Assembly (NCBI GenBank): GCA_034440495.1
Contig: JAWXCE010000045.1
Location: 49,333 to 113,332, forward strand
DNA length: 64,000 nt
Source of the DNA: JAWXCE01 sp034440495
GTDB taxonomy: Bacteria; Pseudomonadota; Alphaproteobacteria; Rhizobiales; Rhodomicrobiaceae
Direction: 5' to 3'
Shown here: positions 56,870 through 64,000 of the stretch, piece after piece
Numbering within the stretch: position 1 is the first letter of the stretch
Layout of the letters: each line of letters opens with the position of its first letter
Translations under genes and position numbers: made by a program
The notes under the pieces: model-generated
Seen by the model: the letters and a program-made list of their open reading frames with translations, nothing else
Database searches by the model: none
Told to the model about the DNA's origin: nothing

Positions 56870-56929
56870 AAGATCCTCATACATTTGCTGGCTATGTGGA
56901 TGTACAGACGTGTGCCGGTGTCTACGGCT

Positions 56930-58276
56930 TTAGCTCCATGGGAATGGGCTGTTGGAGGCGGGATGCAGTTTGCCTTCAGCGTAGCGCGAGAATCGGAATG
57001 GCTCCAACAGCGCGCTGCGCTCGCCGGTCAGCTCCTGCGCGATCAGTTCGCCGACGCCCACCATTTTGTAGCCGTGGTTCGAGTCCGCGATAATCGTTAC
57101 GTTTTCGCAGAAATGGTCGAAGATGGGGAAGTTGTCCGGCGTAAAGCAGCCAATGCCGCCAGACGGCTCGGTCTTGAATTTTGGGTATTGCCCCTCAAAG
57201 CGGGACTGACAATGAGAGAGAGCCGAACACCACATGTGCGCGAATTCCTGGCCGACGATGAAGTCCGGACTTTCGGGGCCGTAAGGATCGACCGCGACTT
57301 CATCCGGTGCAGTCTGGATCGGGTAGGGCATTGCGCCGCCCTGCACGCCGCCGAAGTGGAAGTCCGGCTTGTAATAGATGCCCCAGAGTTTGTCGGTGAT
57401 GACGGAGCCGTCCACGTCCGAGATCAGCGGCGCGTCGGTGTCGACGTGAATGACGGGGGGCATCCTTCCGTCGTTGGTTTTCTGCAGGCCGGGATCGACG
57501 CCGAGCGTACCTTCTTGCAGCGACCAGAAAGTCCACATCTGGCGGCCGTCATGCATTTTGCCGTCGCGGCCTTTTATCGAGATACTGTCAGGGAGTTGCA
57601 GCATGTCCCAAATTTGCTTCACCCACGGCCCAGCGCCGATGATGACCTGATCGCACTTGATTTTGCCCTTGTCGGTGATGACGGCGTGCACCGCACTAGA
57701 GGAGCCATTCGCGCGCTCAAAACCGACAACCTTCACGCCGGTTTCGATACGCACGCCCTCGGCTTCCGCCATCCGTGCGAGACCGCGCATGCTCTCCATG
57801 TTATTGGCGTAGCCGCCCTTTTTCTCATGCAGGATCGAGGTGATGTTTTCCGCGCGCCAGTCATCGAACATTTCGCGCATATAAAGATCGCAGTCGTGCT
57901 TGCCTTCGATGAAATCAGACGGATAGCCGATGGCTTTCTCCTGCTCGTAAATCGAGCCGATCTGCTCATGCATAAATTCCGGCGAAATCTGCATGTAGCC
58001 GACAGAGTGATAACTCAGGGCTTCCTGATGGCGCTCCCAAACGGAAACGCTATGCGCCATGAGTTCGCGCATCGCGGGCTGGTAATAATTGTTCCGCACC
58101 ACACCGCAGGCGATGCCGGAGGCGCCAGCGCCTACCGCTTTTTTGTCCACAATCAGGATATCGCTTCCACCGCCACGCCCGGTGGCTTTCAAGGTCTTTG
58201 CGAGATGGTATGCGCTGCTGAGGCCATGCACACCCGCGCCGATAACCAAATATTTTACACCGTCTGGTATAGCCAT
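56930..58276 (-). CDS. SoxB-like FAD-dependent amine oxidoreductase
   Basis: 448 residues from ATG 58276 (an upstream frame to 58312 has no support). The FAD motif YLVIGAGVHGLSSAYHLAK is at the N-terminus. GIACGVVRNNYYQPAMRELM is arranged like the covalent-flavin region of sarcosine oxidase beta subunits, and NHGYKMVGVGELIAQ ends the fold. First gene of the amine operon. In the N-methylglutamate pathway the four-subunit MgdABCD does the oxidation; here a single SoxB-like protein is seen and no alpha, gamma or delta subunit genes. It could oxidise the N-alkylglutamate or the free amine. Confidence 0.85.
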   Translation of the reverse strand: MAIPDGVKYLVIGAGVHGLSSAYHLAKTLKATGRGGGSDILIVDKKAVGAGASGIACGVVRNNYYQPAMRELMAHSVSVWERHQEALSYHSVGYMQISPEFMHEQIGSIYEQEKAIGYPSDFIEGKHDCDLYMREMFDDWRAENITSILHEKKGGYANNMESMRGLARMAEAEGVRIETGVKVVGFERANGSSSAVHAVITDKGKIKCDQVIIGAGPWVKQIWDMLQLPDSISIKGRDGKMHDGRQMWTFWSLQEGTLGVDPGLQKTNDGRMPPVIHVDTDAPLISDVDGSVITDKLWGIYYKPDFHFGGVQGGAMPYPIQTAPDEVAVDPYGPESPDFIVGQEFAHMWCSALSHCQSRFEGQYPKFKTEPSGGIGCFTPDNFPIFDHFCENVTIIADSNHGYKMVGVGELIAQELTGERSALLEPFRFSRYAEGKLHPASNSPFPWS

Positions 58277-58345
58277 TTTCAACCGCCTGAAACCGGAGCC
58301 ACGTATAACCAAATCCAGAAATCCAGTTTTCTGATATTAACACAA

Positions 58346-58387
58346 ACCAAAATCTGTGCCAAATAATATAATTGGTCTATAATTGGT
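58346..58387. promoter_or_regulatory. Candidate GntR operator upstream of the amine operon and gntR
   Basis: ACCAAA at 58346 and ATTGGT at 58371 and 58382 form inverted and direct copies in the AT-rich divergent region between the FAD oxidoreductase and the gntR gene. The same ACCAAA/TTTGGT half-sites form a palindrome at 61195-61213. Confidence 0.45.
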
Positions 58388-58444
58388 ATTAATGAGACAA
58401 CCTGCCATAGTGCAGATGCAAGTAGGATTGCTATAAGAGCGAGC

Positions 58445-59164
58445 ATGAAACACGAAAACGTATCATATTTAACACATGGCGCGGTCACGTCCCGCGGTGC
58501 TTTGTCGATTGCACATGCCCTGCAGGAGGCGATTCTGGCCGGTGTCTATGGACATCGCCAGCAGCTTCCGCCGGAGCGCCAGCTTGCCATGGACTACGCA
58601 GCCTCGCGCACAACGATCCGCAAGGCTCTGCTCTGGCTTGAAGCGCAAAAGGTGGTCGAGCGCCGGGCGGGGAGCGGCACTTACGTGATTTACGATCCGG
58701 CTGAAACAGAAATGGACATCGCCGATATCACTAGCCCGCTTGAGTTGATCGAGGTTCGCGCCACTATCGAGCCGCAACTTGCCCGCCTCGCCGTGCTGCA
58801 CGCCACCGCGCGCGATATTGATAAGCTGCAAATCTGGCTGAAAGCGCTTCAGGCGGCGGCGGATGAGGATAATCGCGAGCAATATGCGGTTGCAGACGAG
58901 CAGTTCCATCTCGCGCTCGCATCGGCCACGTCGAACCCGCTGATGGTGTGGCTTTACAAGCAGATTAATATCATCAAAACCCATGCTCAGTGGGGACAGA
59001 TGCGCGGGCAAATCCTAAGCCGGGCCAACATGATGCTGTATAACGACCAGCATGCGGCGGTGCTTGTCGCCATTAAAGCCCGCGACGCCGCCGCCGCCGC
59101 CGATGCTATGGTCGCACACATGGACAAAGCGCGCGGCGACCTTATCGGCGCTCATAGCGGATAA
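58445..59164 (+). CDS. GntR-family regulator (FCD type)
   Basis: 239 residues: winged helix (QQLPPERQLAMDYAASRTTIRKAL, about 38-61) and an all-helical FCD ligand domain (ELIEVRATIEPQLARLA). Divergent from the amine operon and followed by an intrinsic terminator. It probably senses an amine-pathway intermediate and binds the half-sites described at 58346 and 61195. Confidence 0.92.
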   Translation: MKHENVSYLTHGAVTSRGALSIAHALQEAILAGVYGHRQQLPPERQLAMDYAASRTTIRKALLWLEAQKVVERRAGSGTYVIYDPAETEMDIADITSPLELIEVRATIEPQLARLAVLHATARDIDKLQIWLKALQAAADEDNREQYAVADEQFHLALASATSNPLMVWLYKQINIIKTHAQWGQMRGQILSRANMMLYNDQHAAVLVAIKARDAAAAADAMVAHMDKARGDLIGAHSG

Positions 59165-59191
59165 AAAAGCCCGCGAGTTGCGCGGGCTTTT
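59165..59191 (+). terminator. Intrinsic terminator, bidirectional
   Basis: aaaagcccgcg-agttg-cgcgggctttt: an 11-bp perfect stem with A and T tracts on both sides, between the convergent gntR and permease genes. Confidence 0.9.
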
Positions 59192-59210
59192 AATGTTTGG
59201 CGGTGCGCTT

Positions 59211-60929
59211 TTAAATCTGGAAAATCCAGTTGGAGATCAGCACCACGGCGATGCCCGCCGCGAGGGTAATGTAAGGCAGCATTCCCGCTTTTGGTTTTGC
59301 CATTTCCCCCGTGTTGCCAAGTTGTAAATCCTCCAGCATTTTCGGCGGGAATTTGCCCCTATCCTGGATATAATGCCTGAACAGGAACACAGGGATAATA
59401 AGACCCGCCGTAATCAGGCCCGCCCATAAAGCGTTAGAGTTCCACACCTTCGCTCCCGCGCCCATGAAGATCGCGTTCACGAATGCGAAGATGACTCCAA
59501 GCCCCAATAGCCATGTCGGCGCCTTGAATGGACGTGAGACATGCGCGGCATCAATCCGGTGGATCCAGCCCGCGTTCAGGTTAAGGAAGTTGAAGATGAT
59601 GTAACCGCAGTTCGATACGGCGAGGATAAAGAAGTAGCTCGTCGCGTCGGCGGCGGCGATGGCGAGCAGACCGAGGTTGAAGACTAAGTCTGTCCACATG
59701 GCGCGAGTGGGCGCGCCGTTTTCGTTAATGTGGCTGAGATATTTCGGCAGCCATCCGTCCACCGACCCCTGATAGAGCGTGCGTGACGAACCTGCCATCG
59801 CAGTCATGATGCACAGAATGAGCGCCAGGATCATCAGCATCACCAGCGCGTTCTTGATGATTGCGCCACCGCCAACCATGCCCGCCATCGCTTCCGCCAC
59901 GCCGGAGCCGTCAACGATTGGCGTCGCCAGCATGCCGTTCAATCCAAGAACGCCCTGGAAGGTGAATGGCACGAGGATAAAGAGGAGGAGGCAAAGAAGA
60001 CCAGAGTAGAAGATGGCTTTAAACGTATCGCGTTTGGGATCCCGAAACTCCGATGTGTAACAAATTGCCGTTTCAAAACCGTAGGTTGACCACGCAGCGA
60101 TGAAAAGTCCGCCGAGGACTAATGTCCAGCCGGATATATTCCAGGCTCCAGGTTCCGGCGCATAGGCAGCGGCGAGCGGTACGAGAGGAGAAAAGTTGCC
60201 CCAATCGACCTTGCCAGTCACCAGCGGCACGATGCCAACGATCAGCATGGGGATTATGACTGTAAGACCGATCCATTTCTGCGCGTTGGCGGTGGCGAGA
60301 ATGCCGCGATGCTGGACGGAGAAAATAGCCAGCATCAGCAAGGCGCCAATGAAGAACGTGGCGTTCAGCGACAGGGTGACTGGCCCTAATGTCGTCGTGT
60401 AAAGCGTCCATGTTCGGATCGAGGGGGTAAGAGCGCTGATCGCCGCTGCGGCCTTTTCTGCGTCTGGAACGGTCAGGTTGGCGCCGTTCGCTGAAAGCCA
60501 GGCTTGCACCACTTCGGAGTCGAGCGCTGGCAGAGGAGCCACCGCGTTTAGCATGTAAGCGGCGGCGATGGAGCACCCAAGCGACAGTACCGGCGTCCAG
60601 GCGAACCAGTTGCACCAAACGGAAAGCGGGGCGATGATTTTGCTGTACCGCACCCAGGCGGCAGCGCCGTAAACCGAGGCGCCGCCTGATTTGTTGGGGA
60701 ACAACCCCGCGATTTCCGCATAGGTGAAAGATTGAATGAAGCCCATGATCATGGACACCGTCCAGATCAGGAAGGCAAGATTGCCTGTCGTTCCGGCAAT
60801 ACCGCCGATTGAAAAAAGCACTAGAGCTGGAACGCCGCTCGCGACCCAGAAGGCGCCAGTCCAGTTTATGTCCCGGCGAAGCGTTCGCTCCCCACCCGCG
60901 ATCATCGTGTCAGACGCTGCAATAGTCAT
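59211..60929 (-). CDS. APC-family amino acid/amine permease
   Basis: 572 residues with about 12 helices. The first-helix motif AFWVASGVPALVLFSIGGIAG and the family features of amino acid-polyamine-organocation permeases are present. There is a short cytoplasmic C-terminus with one more hydrophobic segment. Between gntR and the acyl-CoA-dehydrogenase-like gene, it is the obvious importer for the substrate of this region. Substrate not predictable. Confidence 0.9.
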   Translation of the reverse strand: MTIAASDTMIAGGERTLRRDINWTGAFWVASGVPALVLFSIGGIAGTTGNLAFLIWTVSMIMGFIQSFTYAEIAGLFPNKSGGASVYGAAAWVRYSKIIAPLSVWCNWFAWTPVLSLGCSIAAAYMLNAVAPLPALDSEVVQAWLSANGANLTVPDAEKAAAAISALTPSIRTWTLYTTTLGPVTLSLNATFFIGALLMLAIFSVQHRGILATANAQKWIGLTVIIPMLIVGIVPLVTGKVDWGNFSPLVPLAAAYAPEPGAWNISGWTLVLGGLFIAAWSTYGFETAICYTSEFRDPKRDTFKAIFYSGLLCLLLFILVPFTFQGVLGLNGMLATPIVDGSGVAEAMAGMVGGGAIIKNALVMLMILALILCIMTAMAGSSRTLYQGSVDGWLPKYLSHINENGAPTRAMWTDLVFNLGLLAIAAADATSYFFILAVSNCGYIIFNFLNLNAGWIHRIDAAHVSRPFKAPTWLLGLGVIFAFVNAIFMGAGAKVWNSNALWAGLITAGLIIPVFLFRHYIQDRGKFPPKMLEDLQLGNTGEMAKPKAGMLPYITLAAGIAVVLISNWIFQI

Positions 60930-61477
60930 CGATGTCCTCGCTTACAATTATGAACTCGGAACTTCATTGTTATCGATATTGATGCCTGTCCCTAGACGCG
61001 GTGCGCTTGCCTCCTAGCCGTTTGCATTAGGTTTAGAAAAATAGACCACCCTCGCCCAATTTTGTAGGAACTCAGGTTTGATGTGTCGGCGCCTTAGTGC
61101 AGATCACCGGAAATTCAGCAAATATTGTACCAGAACGCCGCATTTGTGTAGGCATAATGTCGCATTCTACCCCGAACTGGCATAGTTTCAAGCAACCAAA
61201 TTATAAATTTGGTATGTTTAACACATACCAATATAGTGTTTTTGGTCAACCACTTGTCAAGCTGGTCAATTTCAGCCAAACTTCCATGCATGGCTTGTGA
61301 CGGTTACCCGCCAAGCCGGGCGCAACGGCTTGGTTAAAACGCTTTTAAAATCCGGGTGTTCGGATGTGGGATATTTTCAAGAAGTCGAAATCGATGCAGC
61401 CGGATGTGGCTGCGACCCCAATTGTTGTGGAAGCACCGCAGCCACTGCCGGAAGTTATTAAATTGGAGGAGCCTAAA
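60930..61477. promoter_or_regulatory. Divergent promoter region, permease / acyl-CoA-dehydrogenase-like gene
   Basis: This gap of about 550 bases separates two divergent genes. The central part (61060-61260) is AT-rich and holds the palindromes listed at 61195-61229. The stretch 61364-61477 is open in the frame of the downstream gene but is probably leader. No RNA gene was recognised. Confidence 0.5.
61195..61229. promoter_or_regulatory. Two overlapping palindromes, candidate GntR operators
   Basis: 61195-61213 is accaaattataaatttggt (near-perfect palindrome). 61211-61229 is ggtatgt-ttaac-acatacc (perfect 7-bp arms). The first shares its half-sites with the intergenic region upstream of gntR. 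Confidence 0.5.
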
Positions 61478-62887
61478 ATGTTTGGGGATAAAGTCTGGGC
61501 TGGCGAACCTTTCTGGGGGCTGGGCTTCGAGTGGGATCCGCAATGGGTGCTCACGCCCGCGCAAAAGGAGCTTCAGGGCAAACTTATCGAGCTTTGCCAA
61601 ACCACGCTTCGCGAGAACGCGGTGGAAAGCGACCGCAAGCTTTTGTTCCCGCGCAAGAATTTTAAGGCGCTAACCAGCCTCGGCCTTTTGGGCCTTATCG
61701 TCCCCAAAGAACTCGGCGGCCTCGGCGAGAACCACGTCTGCACGGCCATGGTGGTAGAGACAATCGCGCGTTACGGCTGCGCTTCGACCGCGATGTGCTA
61801 CACCATGCATATCGGCGCCGTCGCCGCCGCGCTTTTCCGGCACCATGACAGCGCGCCACTGAAAGACATTCTCTCCCGCCTCGACCGCGATTGCCTCATC
61901 GGCACGCTATCCTACTCCGATCCTGAAACGGGCGGGCATTTCTGGTATCCGATGTCTTCCGGCGCGGAGCGCGTGCCCGAGGGCTGGAAAGTCCGCAAGA
62001 AGGCGTCGTGGACGACCTCCGGCGGTTTCGCGGACTGGTACATTGTTCAAACCACCAGCCCGGACTTTAATGGGAATTTCTCCAACCTCTCTTGCTTCCT
62101 CATCCTCAACGACGAGGTGCATTACGACCCATCGCAATGGGATGGCCTCGGCCTGCGCGGCAACCAGTCCGGCGCCCTTGAAGTGCGCGACCGCGTCATC
62201 CCGCTCGACCGCATCGTCGGCCCGGTCGGCGATGGAGCGCCATCCAACGATGAAACGGTCGATCCGTACTTTTTGCTGTGCTCGTCAAGCTGCTGGAATG
62301 GCATCTCGCTCGGCCTGATTGACATCGCCAAGGCGCATACTACCCGCAAAACCCACAAGGACGTGGGCCTGCGCGTCGCGGATTATCCGACCATCCAGGA
62401 TTATGTCGGCGAGGCGATCATCGACACGAACGCTTCGCGCTCGCTGGTTTTTCTCATGGCGCAGGCGCTCGACGGCGTGACGAACAACAACGACTGGTCG
62501 ATCCACCAAGACCTCACCGCGCTGCCTCGCGCGCAGGTGCTGCACTGGATGTGGCAAGTGAAGTTCACCGCCGCCAAGAACGTCGCGCACGTGTCGGACA
62601 AGATGCTGCACGCATGCGGCGGCACGGCATACAAGCCGCAGCTCGGCATCGAGCGCTATTTACGCGACGGCAAGGCCGGTTGGGTGATGGGGCCATCGAA
62701 TGAAATTCTGCGGCAGTTTGTCGGCAAGGCTTCACTGCTCGGTTTCCCGAGCCTCGATTACTGGAATACCAGCATCAACGAGCGCGCCATCCAGAACGAG
62801 ACGAAGAAAATGTCGGCTGAGCAGAAGCGCGCGCTGGCCGAGCGGCTGATGGCGGAGTCCGAGCCTCAGAAGGTCGCCGCAGAGTAA
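61478..62887 (+). CDS. Acyl-CoA-dehydrogenase-fold flavoprotein, probable monooxygenase
   Basis: 469 residues from ATG 61478, chosen for its strong ggaggagcctaaa; an upstream ATG at 61364 adds a low-complexity leader. The fold is clear (LGLIVPKELGGLG, TLSYSDPETGGHFWYPM, GLGLRGNQSGALEV, HACGGTAYKPQLGIERYLRD). In true acyl-CoA dehydrogenases the last helix starts with the catalytic Glu in EGT; here the matching stretch is VMGPSNEILRQF, so that Glu is absent. With a flavin reductase gene facing it, a two-component class D monooxygenase (C-, N- or S-oxygenating) is more likely than an acyl-CoA dehydrogenase. Probably acts on an amine-pathway compound. Confidence 0.8.
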   Translation: MFGDKVWAGEPFWGLGFEWDPQWVLTPAQKELQGKLIELCQTTLRENAVESDRKLLFPRKNFKALTSLGLLGLIVPKELGGLGENHVCTAMVVETIARYGCASTAMCYTMHIGAVAAALFRHHDSAPLKDILSRLDRDCLIGTLSYSDPETGGHFWYPMSSGAERVPEGWKVRKKASWTTSGGFADWYIVQTTSPDFNGNFSNLSCFLILNDEVHYDPSQWDGLGLRGNQSGALEVRDRVIPLDRIVGPVGDGAPSNDETVDPYFLLCSSSCWNGISLGLIDIAKAHTTRKTHKDVGLRVADYPTIQDYVGEAIIDTNASRSLVFLMAQALDGVTNNNDWSIHQDLTALPRAQVLHWMWQVKFTAAKNVAHVSDKMLHACGGTAYKPQLGIERYLRDGKAGWVMGPSNEILRQFVGKASLLGFPSLDYWNTSINERAIQNETKKMSAEQKRALAERLMAESEPQKVAAE

Positions 62888-62891
62888 CGCT

Positions 62892-63437
62892 TTACCCGAA
62901 CGGCGAGGCGAAAACCGCGTCAAGGGCATCAAGATGGGCCTCCGGCGTTTTCGCGTCCGCCGGAGCAAGGTCGCGGTACTGGCCGCGATAGTACACAAGA
63001 GGATCGAGCCTTTGGTTGACCTCGTAGCGTTGCACCTCGCCGACGAGAATGACATGGTCACCGCCAGCGTAAGTGTTGGCGATGGAGCATTCGAACACCG
63101 CGTGGCTGCCCTTAATAATCGGGCAGCCGTGATCCCAGATCTCATACTCAACGCCAGTCCATTTATCCGCCATCGGCTTGGCGAAGCGGCTGGAGAGGTC
63201 TTTCTGATCGGCTGAGAGCACGTTAACCGCGAAATGGCCGGTGGATAGGAAATCCGCCAGGGAAAGTGCACGGCGATCAAGTGAAAACAAAATAAGTGGA
63301 GGCGACAATGATACAGAACTAAACGAGTTTGCAGTAATTCCGAGAAATTGTCCTTTTATGCCGACGGCGGTAATGATCGTAACTCCGGTTGTGAAAAACC
63401 CAAGAGCGTTTCTAAAATCGCGATGATCTATCGACAT
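62892..63437 (-). CDS. HpaC-like flavin reductase
   Basis: 181-residue flavin reductase-domain protein (FRALGFFTTGV-type start: RNALGFFTTGVTIIT; GITANSFSSVSLSPPLILFSL; FAVNVLS). Such proteins supply reduced FMN/FAD to two-component monooxygenases. It is tail-to-tail with the acyl-CoA-dehydrogenase-like gene (four bases apart) and divergent from the gene at 63528. The pairing supports an oxygenase role for its neighbour. Confidence 0.9.
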   Translation of the reverse strand: MSIDHRDFRNALGFFTTGVTIITAVGIKGQFLGITANSFSSVSLSPPLILFSLDRRALSLADFLSTGHFAVNVLSADQKDLSSRFAKPMADKWTGVEYEIWDHGCPIIKGSHAVFECSIANTYAGGDHVILVGEVQRYEVNQRLDPLVYYRGQYRDLAPADAKTPEAHLDALDAVFASPFG

Positions 63438-63527
63438 GGACTTTCCGATCTTACTCTTGCGAACAATTCATGTTGTTAACATAAAAATAGCCGCGTTTGG
63501 CCCGGCAATTCAAGCTGAGTATACGCC

Positions 63528-64000
63528 ATGACCGTTTCAACGCTGATATCGCCGCTTCGCCCGAAAATGCTTTTGCCCGGCGGCCCTACATTAGACCCGG
63601 GCGTCGAACGCTATGTGCTCAAAGGCGGCGGGTCGATGATCTTTTCGCTCGATGAAGGCGATACGGTTGAACTGGCGCTGCTGGAAGGCGGACAGCCGGT
63701 TGAGGCAATGGCGTTTTCGCCGTCCGGCAAGCCTGACCTCGGCGCGCTCGGCCTCGTTGCGCGGCATGAAGCGAAAGGGGTTCACGCTGTTCTCGGCAGA
63801 GGGACGGAAGACGCCGAGCGCTGCCGGTTTGGGCTGTTCCGGCGCGGCATCGACATCGGACGAGCAAAATGCGCACGGCTGTTCGACACGCAAGCGCCTG
63901 CTGGTGAGTCCGCGACTTTCGCCGTGAGCCGCCCCGTCACCGCACTTTTCGCCGCGCCGGGCACAGACATGCTGGTTTGGGAGCAGACGCCGCCGACGGA
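63528..64000 (+). CDS. DUF1989-like N-terminal part, perhaps of a GcvT-type demethylase (right-edge partial)
   Basis: ATG 63528 opens a frame that runs off the window (157 codons visible). Segments such as GDTVELALLEGGQPVEAMAF and a KPDLGALGL stretch resemble the beta-rich DUF1989-type N-terminal domain. In trimethylamine N-oxide demethylase (Tdm) and related proteins that domain precedes a GcvT tetrahydrofolate domain, and the neighbours (amine operon) fit. The C-terminal half is not in the window, so the fusion is inferred. Alternatively it is a stand-alone urea-carboxylase-associated protein. Confidence 0.55.
   Translation, partial: MTVSTLISPLRPKMLLPGGPTLDPGVERYVLKGGGSMIFSLDEGDTVELALLEGGQPVEAMAFSPSGKPDLGALGLVARHEAKGVHAVLGRGTEDAERCRFGLFRRGIDIGRAKCARLFDTQAPAGESATFAVSRPVTALFAAPGTDMLVWEQTPPT

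Noticed and set aside
56864..58366. Plus-strand open frame of 500 codons opposite the SoxB-like gene
   Set aside because: It is a shadow of the FAD oxidoreductase, with no ribosome site and no recognisable domain.

Overview
The window looks like chromosome of a moderately GC-rich alphaproteobacterium, probably of the Hyphomicrobiales (Rhizobiales) type. The indicators are the alphaproteobacterial-style cytochrome c maturation genes, Ku/LigD, a phn aminoethylphosphonate locus, a PaoABC-like aldehyde oxidoreductase and a glxBCD/mgsABC-glnT type gamma-glutamyl amine cluster. Gene content alone does not allow a genus call. No rRNA, tRNA, CRISPR array or intact insertion sequence was seen.

Layout. 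(1) 0-12.6 kb is an electron-transfer region. It holds a multihaem cytochrome c truncated by the left edge, the haem-attachment genes ccmF-ccmH-ccmI, a small secreted protein, and a compact minus-strand operon: [2Fe-2S]/flavin reductase, tetrahaem cytochrome, membrane cytochrome b, decahaem cytochrome. (2) 13.3-31.3 kb is mixed housekeeping: cysK, mmsA, mobA-fdhD, a TVP38-type membrane protein, a secreted esterase, a bactofilin, a NUDIX hydrolase, an ABC exporter and ligD-ku (ku runs to 32.2 kb). Inside it lies a decay zone (15.2-17.8 kb) with three broken genes and a 52-bp perfect palindrome. A nonsense-interrupted MFS gene sits at 24.3-25.5 kb. (3) 32.2-38.4 kb is a Tat-exported molybdenum aldehyde oxidoreductase operon with two tandem copies of the molybdopterin subunit. 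(4) 38.5-45.6 kb is a 2-aminoethylphosphonate locus: LysR regulator, FAD oxidoreductase, phnX and an ABC importer. It has no phnW transaminase, and a large folded element lies between the binding-protein and ATPase genes. (5) 45.7-50.6 kb is a TetR-regulated RND efflux pair.

(6) 50.7-64 kb is the most interesting part. A minus-strand operon encodes a SoxB-like FAD oxidoreductase, a type III-like glutamine synthetase, the three separate glutamate-synthase-domain proteins of the N-methylglutamate synthase (MgsABC/GlxBCD) type, an unrecognised 141-residue protein and a class I glutamine amidotransferase. Divergent or adjacent to it are a GntR/FCD regulator, an APC permease, an acyl-CoA-dehydrogenase-fold protein lacking the usual catalytic Glu, an HpaC-like flavin reductase, and the start of a protein that resembles the N-terminal half of DUF1989-GcvT demethylases. 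Together they read as a regulated pathway that imports an amine, gamma-glutamylates it or transfers it to glutamate, and oxidises or demethylates it. The substrate cannot be read from the sequence.

The regions work together in modest ways. The Ccm proteins are needed to mature the multihaem cytochromes. MobA serves the molybdenum enzyme. Short inverted repeats shared by the two intergenic regions of the amine cluster suggest one GntR regulon.
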